This document shows positions 1-9,582 of a DNA stretch of 41,506 nucleotides, one piece after another. Below the pieces are notes generated by a model. That model was not told the DNA's origin. It ran no database searches and saw only the letters and a program-made list of their open reading frames with translations. Origin of the DNA: Lysobacteraceae bacterium (GTDB lineage: Bacteria > Pseudomonadota > Gammaproteobacteria > Xanthomonadales > Xanthomonadaceae); assembly GCA_024508915.1 (NCBI GenBank), contig JANINR010000057.1, positions 1 through 41,506 of the forward strand, read 5' to 3'. Every line of letters starts with the position of its first letter. Position 1 is the first letter of the stretch. Both the position numbers and the translations under genes were made by a program.

Positions 1-115
1 GCAGGCCGAGCGCGCGCACGATCGACCAGGCGCGGGCCGCCACCGCGACCGCCCCGCGCACGCCGCCGCCGCGGTTCGCGACGGCGCGGCGGAAGGCGGC
101 GAGCGCCTCCCTCAC
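1..115 (-). CDS. Start of an unidentified gene downstream of ETF-QO (partial)
   Basis: A GTG codon at 115-113 overlaps the stop of the ETF-QO gene in a GTGA arrangement, and the frame stays open for all 38 codons to the window edge. The visible peptide begins VREALAAFRRAVAN and is rich in Ala, Arg and Val. The 4-bp overlap suggests translational coupling to the upstream oxidoreductase gene. N-termini of this style occur in some LPS glycosyltransferases, but that is only an impression. No domain can be assigned because the window ends. Confidence 0.35.
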   Translation of the reverse strand, partial: MREALAAFRRAVANRGGGVRGAVAVAARAWSIVRALGL

Positions 116-1821
116 AAGGTCTGGTAGTTGGGGCCCGAGCCGCCTTCCGGCGTCACCCAGGTGATGATCTCGTACGGGTCCTTGATGTCGCAGGTCTTGC
201 AGTGCACGCAATTCGCCGCGTTGATCTGCAGCCGGCGGCCGGTGCTGCCGTCGGGACGGGCCTCGTCGACCATCTCGTAGACGCCCGCCGGGCAGAAGCG
301 CGTGCAGGGATTGCCGTACTCGATCGTGCAGCGGTCGACGCAGACGCTGGTGTCGTGCACGACCAGGTGCACCGGCTGGTCCTCGTCGTGCGCCGTCGCG
401 GCGTAGTACACGCCCTGCAGGCGGTCGCGCGGCGCCAGCGTGCGTTGCACGTAGTCGCGCTCCGGGCGCGCGTGCTCGCCCAGCTTCGCGAGCGAGGACC
501 AGTCGGGCTTGTTGCGCAGGGTCCACGGCGAACGCCCGCCGGTGGCCGTTTCCCATGCCGCGTTGAGCATGCCGAACCACAGGCCGCGCTTGAAACCGGG
601 CTTCACGTTGCGGACGGCGCGCAGTTCACGCATCGCGTCGGAGGCGCGCAGCTTCGCGTCGTAGCCGGCGCTCTCGATCGATGCCGGGGCCGCCTGCGCG
701 GCGGCATGCTGTCCAGCGGCATGCTGTCCGGCGATGTGCTCCGCCGCGAGCATCCCGGAGCGGATCGCCTGGTGCGTGCCCTTGATCTTCGGCACGTTGA
801 GCAGGCCCGCGGCGTCGCCGATGAGCAGCGCGCCGGGCATCTCCACCTTCGGCAGCGACTGGTAGCCGCCGGTGACGATCGCGCGCGCGCCGGCGGACAG
901 GATGCTGCCGCCCTCGAGCAATGCCGCGACCGAAGGATGGTTCTTCCACTGCTGGAACGCTTCCCAGGGCTTGTATTCCGGGTCGCGGTAGTCCAGCCCG
1001 CTGACGTATCCCAGCGCGATGCGGTCGCCGTCGAGGTGGTACAGGAAGCTGCCGCCGTAGGTCGCGTTGTCCGCCGGCCAGCCGAAGCTGTGCACGATCT
1101 TCCCGGGCGAGGCGCGGCCAGCAGGCACCTGCCACAGTTCCTTGATGCCGATGGAATAACCCTGCGGGTCGCTGTCCGCGTCGAGGCCGAAGCGCTTGAC
1201 CATCTGCTTGGTGAGGCTGCCGCGCGCGCCCTCCGCGAACACGGTGAGCTTCGCGCGGATGTCGATGCCGGCCGTGAAGCCGGGCTTGTGCGTGCCGTCC
1301 TTCGCCACGCCCATGTCGCCGATGCGCACGCCGGCGACGCGGCCGTCCGCGTCGTGGAGCACGCTCGCCGCCGCGAAGCCCGGATAGATCTCGACGCCCA
1401 GGGCCTCGGCCTGCGGCGCGAGCCATGCGCACATCGCGCCGAGGCTGACGATGAAGTTGCCGTGGTTGCGCATGCCCGGCGGCACCGGCAGCCTGCGGCC
1501 GCCGGTCTTCGTCAGCAGCCAGAATTCGTCTTCCGTCGCGGGCACGCAGACCGGCGGCGGGTTGTCGCGCCAGCCAGGCAGCAGGGCGTCGAGCGGGCCG
1601 GGCTCGATCACGGCGCCGGAGAGGATGTGCGCGCCGACCGTGGCGCCCTTCTCGATCACGCAGACGCTGAGCGACGGCGCAAGCTGCTTCAGCCGGATCG
1701 CGAACGCCAGGCCGGCCGGACCGGCACCGACCGCGACGACGTCGTATTCCATGACGTCGCGCTCGATCTCGACGGGTCGCTCCGTTTCCCCAGGCTGCTG
1801 CATCGCGGTCTCCTCGGCCAT
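112..1821 (-). CDS. Electron transfer flavoprotein-ubiquinone oxidoreductase
   Basis: ETF-QO takes electrons from reduced ETF, the acceptor of acyl-CoA and related dehydrogenases, and passes them to ubiquinone at the inner membrane. The 569-residue protein has an N-terminal FAD-binding GAGPAG at residues 32-37. Its C-terminal ferredoxin-like segment has the four expected [4Fe-4S] cysteines: C510 (in FCPAGVYE), C538, C541 and C544 (CVHCKTC). Length and architecture match full-length family members. The ATG at 1821 has no clear Shine-Dalgarno sequence. The ATG at 1803, six codons in, has GAGGAG seven bases upstream and may be the true start. Its partners etfB and etfA lie 5.5 kb away on the other strand. 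A 15-bp tandem repeat (701-730) encodes a duplicated AGQHA. Confidence 0.95.
   Translation of the reverse strand: MAEETAMQQPGETERPVEIERDVMEYDVVAVGAGPAGLAFAIRLKQLAPSLSVCVIEKGATVGAHILSGAVIEPGPLDALLPGWRDNPPPVCVPATEDEFWLLTKTGGRRLPVPPGMRNHGNFIVSLGAMCAWLAPQAEALGVEIYPGFAAASVLHDADGRVAGVRIGDMGVAKDGTHKPGFTAGIDIRAKLTVFAEGARGSLTKQMVKRFGLDADSDPQGYSIGIKELWQVPAGRASPGKIVHSFGWPADNATYGGSFLYHLDGDRIALGYVSGLDYRDPEYKPWEAFQQWKNHPSVAALLEGGSILSAGARAIVTGGYQSLPKVEMPGALLIGDAAGLLNVPKIKGTHQAIRSGMLAAEHIAGQHAAGQHAAAQAAPASIESAGYDAKLRASDAMRELRAVRNVKPGFKRGLWFGMLNAAWETATGGRSPWTLRNKPDWSSLAKLGEHARPERDYVQRTLAPRDRLQGVYYAATAHDEDQPVHLVVHDTSVCVDRCTIEYGNPCTRFCPAGVYEMVDEARPDGSTGRRLQINAANCVHCKTCDIKDPYEIITWVTPEGGSGPNYQTL
701..730. repeat. 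15-bp direct tandem repeat inside the ETF-QO gene
   Basis: Two adjacent copies of GCGGCATGCTGTCC(A/G) occupy 701-715 and 716-730. They encode a duplicated Ala-Gly-Gln-His-Ala in a linker of ETF-QO. The unit is a multiple of three, so copy changes would keep the frame. Confidence 0.85.
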
Positions 1822-1856
1822 GCAGGGATTCTACAAGCCGCCGCCCGCCGCCGCGC

Positions 1857-2485
<629 letters not shown>

Positions 2486-2486
<1 letters not shown>

Positions 2487-3217
2487 CAGTTCGCCTCCTG
2501 GCGGATGGTGCGCTGCTCGATGCGCTTCTCGGGATGGGCGTTGGGCACGATGCGGTCGACGTAGATGCCGGGCAGGTGCACCTGGTCCGGGTCGATCGCG
2601 CCGACGTCGACGATCTCCTCGACCTCGGCCACGCACACCTTGCCGGCCATCGCGCAGGCGGGGTTGAAGTTGCGCGCGGTCTTGCGGAACACGAGGTTGC
2701 CGGCCCGGTCCGCCTTCCACGCCTTGACCAGGGAGACGTCGGCGACCAGCGCGGTCTCCATCACGTACATGCGGCCGTTGAACTCGCGCGTCTCCTTGCC
2801 GTCGGCGACGACGGTGCCGTAGCCCGTGGCGGTGAAGAAGGCGGGGATGCCCGCACCGCCGGCGCGCAGGCGCTCGGCCAGCGTGCCCTGCGGGTTGAAC
2901 TCGAGCTCGAGCTCGCCGCCGAGGAACTGGCGCTCGAATTCCTTGTTCTCGCCGACGTAGGACGAAATCATCTTGCGGATCTGGCGCGTCGACAGCAGCT
3001 GGCCGAGGCCGAAGCCGTCGACGCCGGCGTTGTTGGAGATCACCGTCAACCCCTTCGCGCCCGAGTCGCGCAGCGCGGCGATCAGCGCCTCCGGGATGCC
3101 GCACAAGCCGAAGCCGCCGACCGCGAGGGTCTGGCCGTCGGCCACCAGCCCCTGCAGGGCCGTGGCGGCGTCGGGGTAAACCTTGCCGGACTGCGCCGGG
3201 CGTGCCTGCGATGACAT
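2486..3217 (-). CDS. scoA: 3-oxoacid CoA-transferase subunit A
   Basis: Alpha subunit of the CoA-transferase encoded with the preceding entry. The 243-residue protein has the family-1 signature [10 protein letters not shown] near residue 35 and the [15 protein letters not shown] segment typical of the CoA-binding half. A good Shine-Dalgarno (GGGAG) lies just upstream of the ATG at 3217. It opens a probable operon scoA-scoB, followed by ETF-QO after a 35-bp gap, a combination suited to ketone-body or fatty-acid oxidation. The 93 bp between it and cysNC hold no other gene. Confidence 0.93.
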
Positions 3218-3310
3218 GGATGCTCCCTTCGGCGGCCTGGTCGTGCCGTGGAAGCCGCAATTCTAGCGCGGACGCCGCGGGCGGGCCGCGTACTTCCGGG
3301 CGATCCGGCG

Positions 3311-5176
3311 TCAGTCGGCCAGCAGCAACGCGACCAGCCGTTCCGCCAGTGCCTCGGGCGCCTCGGCGACCGTGTCGAGCACGACCTCGGCGGCCTCCGG
3401 CGCCTCGTACGGCGAGTCGATGCCGGTGAAGTTGCGCAGCTCGCCGGCGCGCGCCTTCGCGTACAGCCCCTTCGCGTCGCGCGCTTCGGCGACGGCGAGC
3501 GGCGTGTCCACGTGCACCTCGAGGAACTCGCCTTCGGCGAACAGCGCGCGCGCCATGCGCCGCTCGGCGCGGAACGGCGAGATGAAGCTGACCAGCACGA
3601 TCAGCCCGGCGTCCACCATCAGCCTGGCCACCTCGGCCACGCGGCGGATGTTCTCCACGCGGTCGGCGTCGGTGAAGCCCAGGTCCTTGTTCAGCCCGTG
3701 GCGGATGTTGTCGCCGTCGAGCACGTAGGTGTGGCGCCCGAGCGCGGTCAGCCGCTTCTCGACCAGGTTGGCGATGGTCGACTTGCCCGCGCCCGACAGC
3801 CCGGTGAACCACAGGCAGCGCGGCCGCTGGTGCTTGATGCGCGCGCGCGCCGCCTTGTCCACGTCCAGGTGCTGCCAGTGGATGTTGCCGGCGCGGCGCA
3901 GCGCGAAATCGATCGTGCCGGCGCCGACGGTGGCGTTGTCGTGCCGGTCGACGAGGATGAACGCGCCCAGCGCGCGGCTGTCGGCGTAGGCCTCGAACGG
4001 CACCGCCTGGTCGAGGTACAGGTTGCAGTAGCCGACTTCGTTGAGCGCCAGCGACTTGGCGGCGAGCTGTTCCTGCGTGTCGACGTCGACGCGGTGCTTG
4101 ATCTCCGTGACCTGTGCGCCGACGGTGCGCGTGCCGATGCGCAGCCAGTACGGCCGGCCGGGCAGCAGCGGGCGGTCGCCCATCCACAGCACGTGCGCGG
4201 CGAACTGGTCGGCGATTTCCGGCGGCCGCGCCGCGGCGGCGATGACGTCGCCGCGGCTGGCGTCGATCTCGTCGGCCAGCGTCACGACGACCGCCTGCCC
4301 GGCGCCGGCCTGCGCCAGGTCGCCGTCGGCGGTCACGATCCGCGCGATGCGCGAGCGCTGTCCCGAGGGCAGGACCGCGACCGCATCGCCCGGCGCCACC
4401 GTGCCGCTGGCGATCGTGCCCGCGAAGCCGCGGAAATCCTGGTCCGGCCGGCACACCCACTGCACCGGCAGCCGGAAGCCGATGTCCGCCGCGGCGCGGT
4501 CCACGCGCACGGTTTCCAGGTGCTGCAGCAGCGACGGCCCGTCGTACCACGGCATCCGCGGCGACGCTTCGAGCAGGTTGTCGCCGCGCAGCGCCGACAG
4601 CGGGATGCAGGCGACGTCGGCGATCCCTAGGGACGCCGCCAGCGCGCGGTACTCGGCGGCGATGCGCTCGAACAGCGCCCGGTCGAAACCCGCAAGGTCC
4701 ATCTTGTTCACCGCCAGCACCACGTGGCGGATGCCCAGGAGCGAAACGATGTAGGTGTGGCGCCGCGTCTGCGGCAGCAGGCCCTTGCGCGCGTCCACGA
4801 GCACCACCGCCAGATCCGCCGTGGACGCGCCCGTGGCCATGTTGCGCGTGTACTGCTCGTGCCCCGGGCAGTCGGCGACGATGAACTTGCGCTTGTCCGT
4901 GTCGAAGAAGCGGTAGGCGACGTCGATGGTGATGCCCTGCTCGCGCTCGGCGGCCAGGCCGTCCACCAACAGCGCGAAGTCGATGTCCTCACCCTGGGTG
5001 CCGTGGCGGCGGCTGTCGCGCTCCAGCGCGGACACCTGGTCGTCCAGCAGGCGCTTGCTGTCGTGCAGCAGCCGCCCGATCAGCGTGCTCTTGCCGTCGT
5101 CGACGCTGCCGCAGGTGATGAAGCGCAGCAGGTCCTTCGCCTCGTGGCGGCGCAGGTAGTCGTCCACGACGCCCAT
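3311..5176 (-). CDS. cysNC: Bifunctional sulfate adenylyltransferase large subunit / adenylylsulfate kinase
   Basis: CysN-CysC fusion of 621 residues. The N-terminal part is the GTPase subunit of ATP sulfurylase, with G1 GSVDDGKST (23-31), G3 DCPGHEQY (102-109) and G4 NKMD (157-160). The C-terminal part is APS kinase, with its P-loop GLSGAGKST (459-467) and the ISPF segment whose Ser (about 533) is the usual phospho-acceptor position. Together with CysD it converts sulfate to APS and then PAPS. The start is the ATG at 5176, which overlaps the cysD stop by one base (TGATG), supporting a coupled cysD-cysNC operon. PAPS serves cysteine synthesis and also any PAPS-dependent sulfotransferase, such as the one at 15177-16505. 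Confidence 0.96.
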   Translation of the reverse strand: MGVVDDYLRRHEAKDLLRFITCGSVDDGKSTLIGRLLHDSKRLLDDQVSALERDSRRHGTQGEDIDFALLVDGLAAEREQGITIDVAYRFFDTDKRKFIVADCPGHEQYTRNMATGASTADLAVVLVDARKGLLPQTRRHTYIVSLLGIRHVVLAVNKMDLAGFDRALFERIAAEYRALAASLGIADVACIPLSALRGDNLLEASPRMPWYDGPSLLQHLETVRVDRAAADIGFRLPVQWVCRPDQDFRGFAGTIASGTVAPGDAVAVLPSGQRSRIARIVTADGDLAQAGAGQAVVVTLADEIDASRGDVIAAAARPPEIADQFAAHVLWMGDRPLLPGRPYWLRIGTRTVGAQVTEIKHRVDVDTQEQLAAKSLALNEVGYCNLYLDQAVPFEAYADSRALGAFILVDRHDNATVGAGTIDFALRRAGNIHWQHLDVDKAARARIKHQRPRCLWFTGLSGAGKSTIANLVEKRLTALGRHTYVLDGDNIRHGLNKDLGFTDADRVENIRRVAEVARLMVDAGLIVLVSFISPFRAERRMARALFAEGEFLEVHVDTPLAVAEARDAKGLYAKARAGELRNFTGIDSPYEAPEAAEVVLDTVAEAPEALAERLVALLLAD

Positions 5177-6087
5177 CAGAAGTAGCCCTCCTGCTTCTTC
5201 TTCTCCATCGAGGCGGCGGGGTCGTGGTCGATCACGCGGCCCTGGCGTTCGGACGTGGTCGCCACCAGCATCTCGGCGATCACCTTCTCCAGCGTGTCGG
5301 CCTCGGATTCGATCGCTCCGGTCAGCGGATAGCAGCCCAGGGTGCGGAAGCGCACGCGGCGCATGGCCGGCGTTTCCCCCGGCCGCAACGGCAGGCGCTC
5401 GTCGTCCACCATGATCAGCGCGCCGTCGCGCTCGACCACCGGCCGCTCGCGCGCGAGGTACAGCGAAGGCACGGGGATCTTCTCGCGGTGGATGTAGAGC
5501 CACACGTCCAGCTCGGTCCAGTTCGAGATCGGGAACACGCGCACCGACTCGCCCTTGTGGATGCGCGTGTTGTACAGGTCCCACAGCTCGGGACGCTGGT
5601 GTTTCGGATCCCAGCGGTGCTGCGCGTTGCGGAACGAGAAGATGCGCTCCTTCGCGCGCGACTTCTCCTCGTCGCGGCGCGCGCCGCCGATGGCCGCGTC
5701 GAAGCCCCAGTGGTCCAGCGCCTGCTTCAGCGCCTGGGTCTTCATGATGTCCGTGTGCACGGTCGCGCCGTGCGTGAACGGGCCCACCTTCTGCGCCAGC
5801 CCCTCCGGATTGGTCCAGGTGCGCAGCTCGATGCCCGTCTCGGCCGCGCGCCGGTCGCGGAACGCGATCATCTCCCGGAACTTCCAGGTCGTGTCCACGT
5901 GCAGCAGCGGGATCGGCGGGCGCGCCGGATGGAAGGCCTTCAGCAGCAGGTGCAGCAGCACCGAGCTGTCCTTGCCCACCGAGTACAGCATCACCGGGTT
6001 GCCGAAACCGGCCGCGACCTCGCGCAGGATGTGGATGCTCTCGGCCTCGAGGCGGTCGAGGTGGCTTGCGGCGGCGGACAGGCTCAT
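5176..6087 (-). CDS. cysD: Sulfate adenylyltransferase subunit 2 (CysD)
   Basis: ATP-pyrophosphatase-family catalytic subunit of ATP sulfurylase, 303 residues, close to the usual CysD length of about 302. The PP-loop [11 protein letters not shown] sits at residues 35-45, and the family N-terminus [14 protein letters not shown] starts at residue 11. The ATG at 6087 was preferred over one at 6147, which would add 20 non-conserved residues. It is the first gene of cysD-cysNC, divergent from the cysteine synthase gene across a 148-bp spacer that should hold both promoters. The conserved context is assimilatory sulfate activation; cysH, cysI and cysJ are not in this window. Confidence 0.96.
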   Translation of the reverse strand: MSLSAAASHLDRLEAESIHILREVAAGFGNPVMLYSVGKDSSVLLHLLLKAFHPARPPIPLLHVDTTWKFREMIAFRDRRAAETGIELRTWTNPEGLAQKVGPFTHGATVHTDIMKTQALKQALDHWGFDAAIGGARRDEEKSRAKERIFSFRNAQHRWDPKHQRPELWDLYNTRIHKGESVRVFPISNWTELDVWLYIHREKIPVPSLYLARERPVVERDGALIMVDDERLPLRPGETPAMRRVRFRTLGCYPLTGAIESEADTLEKVIAEMLVATTSERQGRVIDHDPAASMEKKKQEGYF

Positions 6088-6123
6088 TCCGTGGAATCCG
6101 CGCTCGGCGGGGGCTCGCGGCCG

Positions 6124-6129
6124 ATTGTA
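6124..6129 (-). promoter_or_regulatory. Possible -10 element for cysD-cysNC
   Basis: On the minus strand the hexamer TACAAT lies 37 bases upstream of the cysD ATG in the divergent cysD/cysK spacer. No convincing -35 element is visible at the right distance, which would fit an activator-dependent promoter such as those of sulfur regulators. That regulation is inferred. Confidence 0.35.
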
Positions 6130-6235
6130 CGGGTTGCGACCGCTCACGGGTCCTGGACGCCCGCGCCGCGAGCATCGTCCGGGCGCGGCCCCGGCCTGCG
6201 TTCCTTCTCATACCCCCCGCCTCACGGTGACGCCC

Positions 6236-7195
6236 ATGGGCCTCCACGACAGCATCCTCGACACCATCGGCGGCACGCCCGTGGTCCGCCTCCACCGCGT
6301 GGCACCGTCGCGCGTCGCGCTCTACGCCAAGGTCGAATCGTTCAATCCCGGCGGATCGGTCAAGGACCGCCTCGCCCTGGCGATCGTGCTGGACGCCGAA
6401 CGTCGCGGCACGCTCAGGCCCGGGCAGACGATCGTCGAGGCGACGTCGGGCAACACCGGCATCGCGCTGGCGATGGTCGCGGCCGCGCGCGGCTATCCGT
6501 TCGTGGCGGTGATGGCCGAGACGTTCTCGATCGAGCGCCGCAAGCTGATGCGCGCCTACGGGGCGAAGGTCATCCTGACGCCCGCCGCCGAGCGCGGCAG
6601 CGGCATGGTGCGCGTCGCAAAGGAACTGGCCGAGCGCCACGGCTGGTTCCTCGCCCGGCAGTTCGAGAACGAGGCCAACCCCGCCTGGCACCGCAACACC
6701 ACCGGCCCGGAGATCCTGCGCGACTTCGCCGGCCGCCGCCTCGACTACTTCATCAGCGGCTGGGGCACCGGCGGCACGATCACGGGCGCCGGCGAGGTGC
6801 TGAAGCTGGCGCGCCCGGGCCTGGCCGTGGTCGCCGCGGAACCCGCGGTGGCCTCCCTGCTCGACGGCCGGGAGTGGCAGCCGCACCGAATCCAGGGCTG
6901 GACCCCGGATTTCGTGCCGCCGGTGCTGTCGCGGGAGGTCGTGGACCGCATCGTGACCGTGGAAGACGTCGCGGCGCGCGACATGGCCCGGCGCCTCGCC
7001 CGGGAGGAGGGCCTGCTGGTGGGCATCTCCGCGGGCGCCACCGTCGCCGCTGCGCTGCAGGTCGCCGAAGACGCGCCGGACGGCTCGGTCCTGCTGGCGA
7101 TGTTGCCGGACACGGGCGAGCGCTACCTCTCCACCTTCCTGTTCGAGGGCATCGAGGAAGGCTCGGACGACGCCTGGCTGGCCTCGCTGGGCTAG
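6236..7195 (+). CDS. cysK: Cysteine synthase (O-acetylserine sulfhydrylase family)
   Basis: PLP-dependent enzyme of 319 residues that makes cysteine from O-acetylserine and sulfide. The PLP lysine is K43 in NPGGSVKDR, the substrate loop is TSGNTG (70-75) and the phosphate loop is GTGGT (in [11 protein letters not shown]). The ATG at 6236 starts [15 protein letters not shown], the usual family N-terminus. It has no CBS domains, unlike the related gene at 33075-34457. The residues do not separate CysK from CysM firmly; the position next to cysDNC favours sulfide assimilation. It diverges from cysD. Confidence 0.93.
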   Translation: MGLHDSILDTIGGTPVVRLHRVAPSRVALYAKVESFNPGGSVKDRLALAIVLDAERRGTLRPGQTIVEATSGNTGIALAMVAAARGYPFVAVMAETFSIERRKLMRAYGAKVILTPAAERGSGMVRVAKELAERHGWFLARQFENEANPAWHRNTTGPEILRDFAGRRLDYFISGWGTGGTITGAGEVLKLARPGLAVVAAEPAVASLLDGREWQPHRIQGWTPDFVPPVLSREVVDRIVTVEDVAARDMARRLAREEGLLVGISAGATVAAALQVAEDAPDGSVLLAMLPDTGERYLSTFLFEGIEEGSDDAWLASLG

Positions 7196-7228
7196 CGCCG
7201 CCGTGCGTGCGCGCCCCGCGCCGGCGGT

Positions 7229-7257
7229 TTGGGCCGGTCGGGGCGAGCAGGTAGAAT
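7229..7257 (+). promoter_or_regulatory. Predicted sigma-70 promoter of etfBA
   Basis: TTGGGC (7229-7234) and TAGAAT (7252-7257) are separated by 17 bases, close to the sigma-70 consensus. Transcription would start near 7264, about 75 bases before the etfB ATG. The element lies between the cysK stop and etfB and is the best promoter match in this spacer. Confidence 0.55.
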
Positions 7258-7338
7258 CGGGGCCTGTCGAATGCTCCGCGCCCGCTTCGCCGCCCCTGCG
7301 GCCGCCCGGGCCCCTGCCCCCACAGGACTCCCTGAACG

Positions 7339-8085
7339 ATGAAGATCCTCGTCGGTTACAAGCGTGTCGTGGACTACAACGTCCGCATCCAGGTCAAGCC
7401 CGACGGCTCGGGCGTGGTCACGGACGGCGTGAAGCTCTCCGCCAACCCCTTCGACGAGATCGCACTGGAAGAGGCCCTGCGCCTGCGCGACAAGGGCATC
7501 GCCACCGAGGTCGTGGTCGCCACGATCGCACCGGCCGATGCCCAGGCGCACCTGCGCAACGGGCTGGCGATGGGCGCCAACCGCGCCATCCACGTCGTCG
7601 CCGACCAGCCGGTGCAGCCGCTGGCCGCGGCGCGCACGCTGCTCAAGCTCGTCGAGAAGGAACAGCCCGACCTCGTGATCCTCGGCAAGCAGGCGATCGA
7701 CGACGACGCCAACCAGACCGGGCAGATGCTCGCGACGCTGTGGGGCCGCCCGCAGGCGACGTTCGCCTCGAAGCTCGAGGTGGCCGGCGGCAAGGCGACC
7801 GTGGTGCGCGAAGTCGATGCCGGCCTCGAGACGCTCGAAGTCGAACTGCCCGCCGTCGTCACCACCGACCTGCGCCTCAACGAGCCGCGCTTCATCAAGC
7901 TGCCGGACATCATGAAGGCCAAGTCCAAGCCGCTGGAGACGATCGCGTTCGCCGACCTCGGCGTCGACGCGGGCGGCGGGCTCGACACCACGCACTACGC
8001 GCCGCCTGCGAAGCGCAGCCGCGGCGTGATGGTGAAGGATGCGGCCGAACTGGTCGCGATGCTGAAGCAGAAGGGGTTGCTGTGA
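7339..8085 (+). CDS. etfB: Electron transfer flavoprotein beta subunit
   Basis: The 248-residue AMP-binding subunit of ETF, the heterodimer that shuttles electrons from flavin dehydrogenases to ETF-QO. It begins [20 protein letters not shown] and contains the beta-subunit signature region [18 protein letters not shown] (near 185-203), both typical of EtfB. Its TGA overlaps the etfA ATG by one base, so both subunits are coupled. The redox target, ETF-QO, is encoded at 112-1821. Confidence 0.97.
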   Translation: MKILVGYKRVVDYNVRIQVKPDGSGVVTDGVKLSANPFDEIALEEALRLRDKGIATEVVVATIAPADAQAHLRNGLAMGANRAIHVVADQPVQPLAAARTLLKLVEKEQPDLVILGKQAIDDDANQTGQMLATLWGRPQATFASKLEVAGGKATVVREVDAGLETLEVELPAVVTTDLRLNEPRFIKLPDIMKAKSKPLETIAFADLGVDAGGGLDTTHYAPPAKRSRGVMVKDAAELVAMLKQKGLL

Positions 8086-9032
8086 TGGGTAGCAAGGTCC
8101 TCGTCGTCGCCGAACACCTGGACGGCAGGCTCAACGCCGCCACCGCGCGCTGCGTGTCCGCCGCGCAGGCGTTGTCGCCGGATGCCGTCGACATCGTCGT
8201 GCTGGCCGCCGATCCTGCCGCCGTCGCCGCGGAAGCGGCGAAGGTCGCGGGCGTTTCGAAGGTGCTGGCCGTCGCGAACCCCGCCAACGCGCACGCGATC
8301 GCGCAGGTGCTCGCGCCGCAGGTGGCGAAGCTCGCGGCCGGGTACACGCACGTGTTCGGCCCGTCGACGACCTTCGGCAAGGACCTGATGCCGTGCATCG
8401 CCGCGCTGCTCGGCGTCGCGCAGGTGTCCGACGTGATGGCGGTCGAAGGCGAACGCACGTTCAAGCGCCCGATCTATGCGGGCAACGCCATCGTCACCGT
8501 GCAGGCGCCGGAAGGCCAGGCGGTCGTCGCGACGATCCGCACGGCCTCGTGGCCCGAAGCCGCGCGCGGCGGCAACGCGCCGGTGGAGGCCGCGGCCGTG
8601 GATGCCGCGCTCCCGGCGCATACGCGGTACGCCGGGCTCGCCGCCGGCAAGTCCGACCGCCCCGACCTGCAGAGCGCGAAGCGCGTGGTGTCCGGTGGCC
8701 GCGGCGTGGGCTCGAAGGAGAACTTCGACATCATCTACAAGTTCGCCGACCGGCTCGGCGCGGCGGTCGGCGCCTCGCGTGCCGCGGTCGACGCCGGCTA
8801 CGTGCCGAACGAGCTGCAGGTCGGCCAGACCGGCAAGATCATCGCGCCCGAGCTCTACGTCGCCGTCGGCATCAGCGGCGCGATCCAGCACCTCACCGGC
8901 ATCAAGGACGCCGGCACGATCGTGGCGATCAACAAGGACGGCGACGCGCCGATCTTCGAGGTCGCGGACATCGGGCTGGTCGGCGACCTGTTCCAGGTGC
9001 TGCCCGAGCTCGAGAAAGCGCTGGGCGGCTGA
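8085..9032 (+). CDS. etfA: Electron transfer flavoprotein alpha subunit
   Basis: FAD-binding subunit of ETF, 315 residues starting [14 protein letters not shown] at the ATG 8085-8087. The C-terminal FAD domain is clear: VGQTGKIIAPELYVAVGISG is the EtfA signature, followed by KDAGTIVAINKDGDAPIFEVAD. In xanthomonads etfA marks one border of the variable LPS locus, and here the glycan genes begin only four bases after its stop. Confidence 0.97.
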   Translation: MGSKVLVVAEHLDGRLNAATARCVSAAQALSPDAVDIVVLAADPAAVAAEAAKVAGVSKVLAVANPANAHAIAQVLAPQVAKLAAGYTHVFGPSTTFGKDLMPCIAALLGVAQVSDVMAVEGERTFKRPIYAGNAIVTVQAPEGQAVVATIRTASWPEAARGGNAPVEAAAVDAALPAHTRYAGLAAGKSDRPDLQSAKRVVSGGRGVGSKENFDIIYKFADRLGAAVGASRAAVDAGYVPNELQVGQTGKIIAPELYVAVGISGAIQHLTGIKDAGTIVAINKDGDAPIFEVADIGLVGDLFQVLPELEKALGG

Positions 9033-9036
9033 CGCC

Positions 9037-9582
9037 ATGCCGACGTTCCGGCACCGCGCGCTGCTGCTCGCCGCCTCCGCGACGCTGCTGGCGGCCGGCT
9101 GCCGCGAACGGCAGGTGCCCGCCGCGCCCGCGGTGCCTCCGACGTCCGATGCACGACCCGCACCGGCGGTCGGCGCCGCGCCGCTGCCCGCCGCGGAACT
9201 GCGCGCCGCGCGCGCCGATCCTTCGCTCTGCTCGCTGGATCGAATCGACGAGGCCTACGCCCAGGGGACGCTCGCGGTCGACCGCGGCCGGGCGGTGCGC
9301 CTGCGCGGCTGGTTCGGCACCAGGGCGCACCAGCCCGCCGGCGAATTCCGCCTGGTGCTCGCCGGCACCACGTCCGCGTGGGCGCTGCCGGCGCACACCG
9401 GCGAACCGCGGCCCGATACCGCCGAATACTTCCAGGCGCCGGCGATGGGCACGGCCGGCTTCGACTTCGAAGCCGACCTGTCCGCAGTGCCGGCCGGCAC
9501 TGCGTACCGCATCGTCCTGCTGGCGCCCGAGGGCGACGCTTCGGTCGCCTGCGACACGGGCCGGGGGCTGCGCCTGCAATGA
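9037..9582 (+). CDS. Predicted lipoprotein of unknown function at the O-antigen locus border
   Basis: A 181-residue protein with a type II signal peptide: a short basic start, a hydrophobic run and the lipobox LLAAGC with Cys22 as the lipidation site. The mature part starts with a Pro/Ala-rich linker, followed by a domain of about 130 residues with two more cysteines (near residues 64 and 173) that could form a disulfide. I do not recognise the fold. The gene starts four bases after etfA, and its stop overlaps the next glycosyltransferase start by four bases (ATGA). Coupling to a glycosyltransferase suggests a role in envelope glycan assembly, but this is inferred from position only. Confidence 0.75.
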   Translation: MPTFRHRALLLAASATLLAAGCRERQVPAAPAVPPTSDARPAPAVGAAPLPAAELRAARADPSLCSLDRIDEAYAQGTLAVDRGRAVRLRGWFGTRAHQPAGEFRLVLAGTTSAWALPAHTGEPRPDTAEYFQAPAMGTAGFDFEADLSAVPAGTAYRIVLLAPEGDASVACDTGRGLRLQ

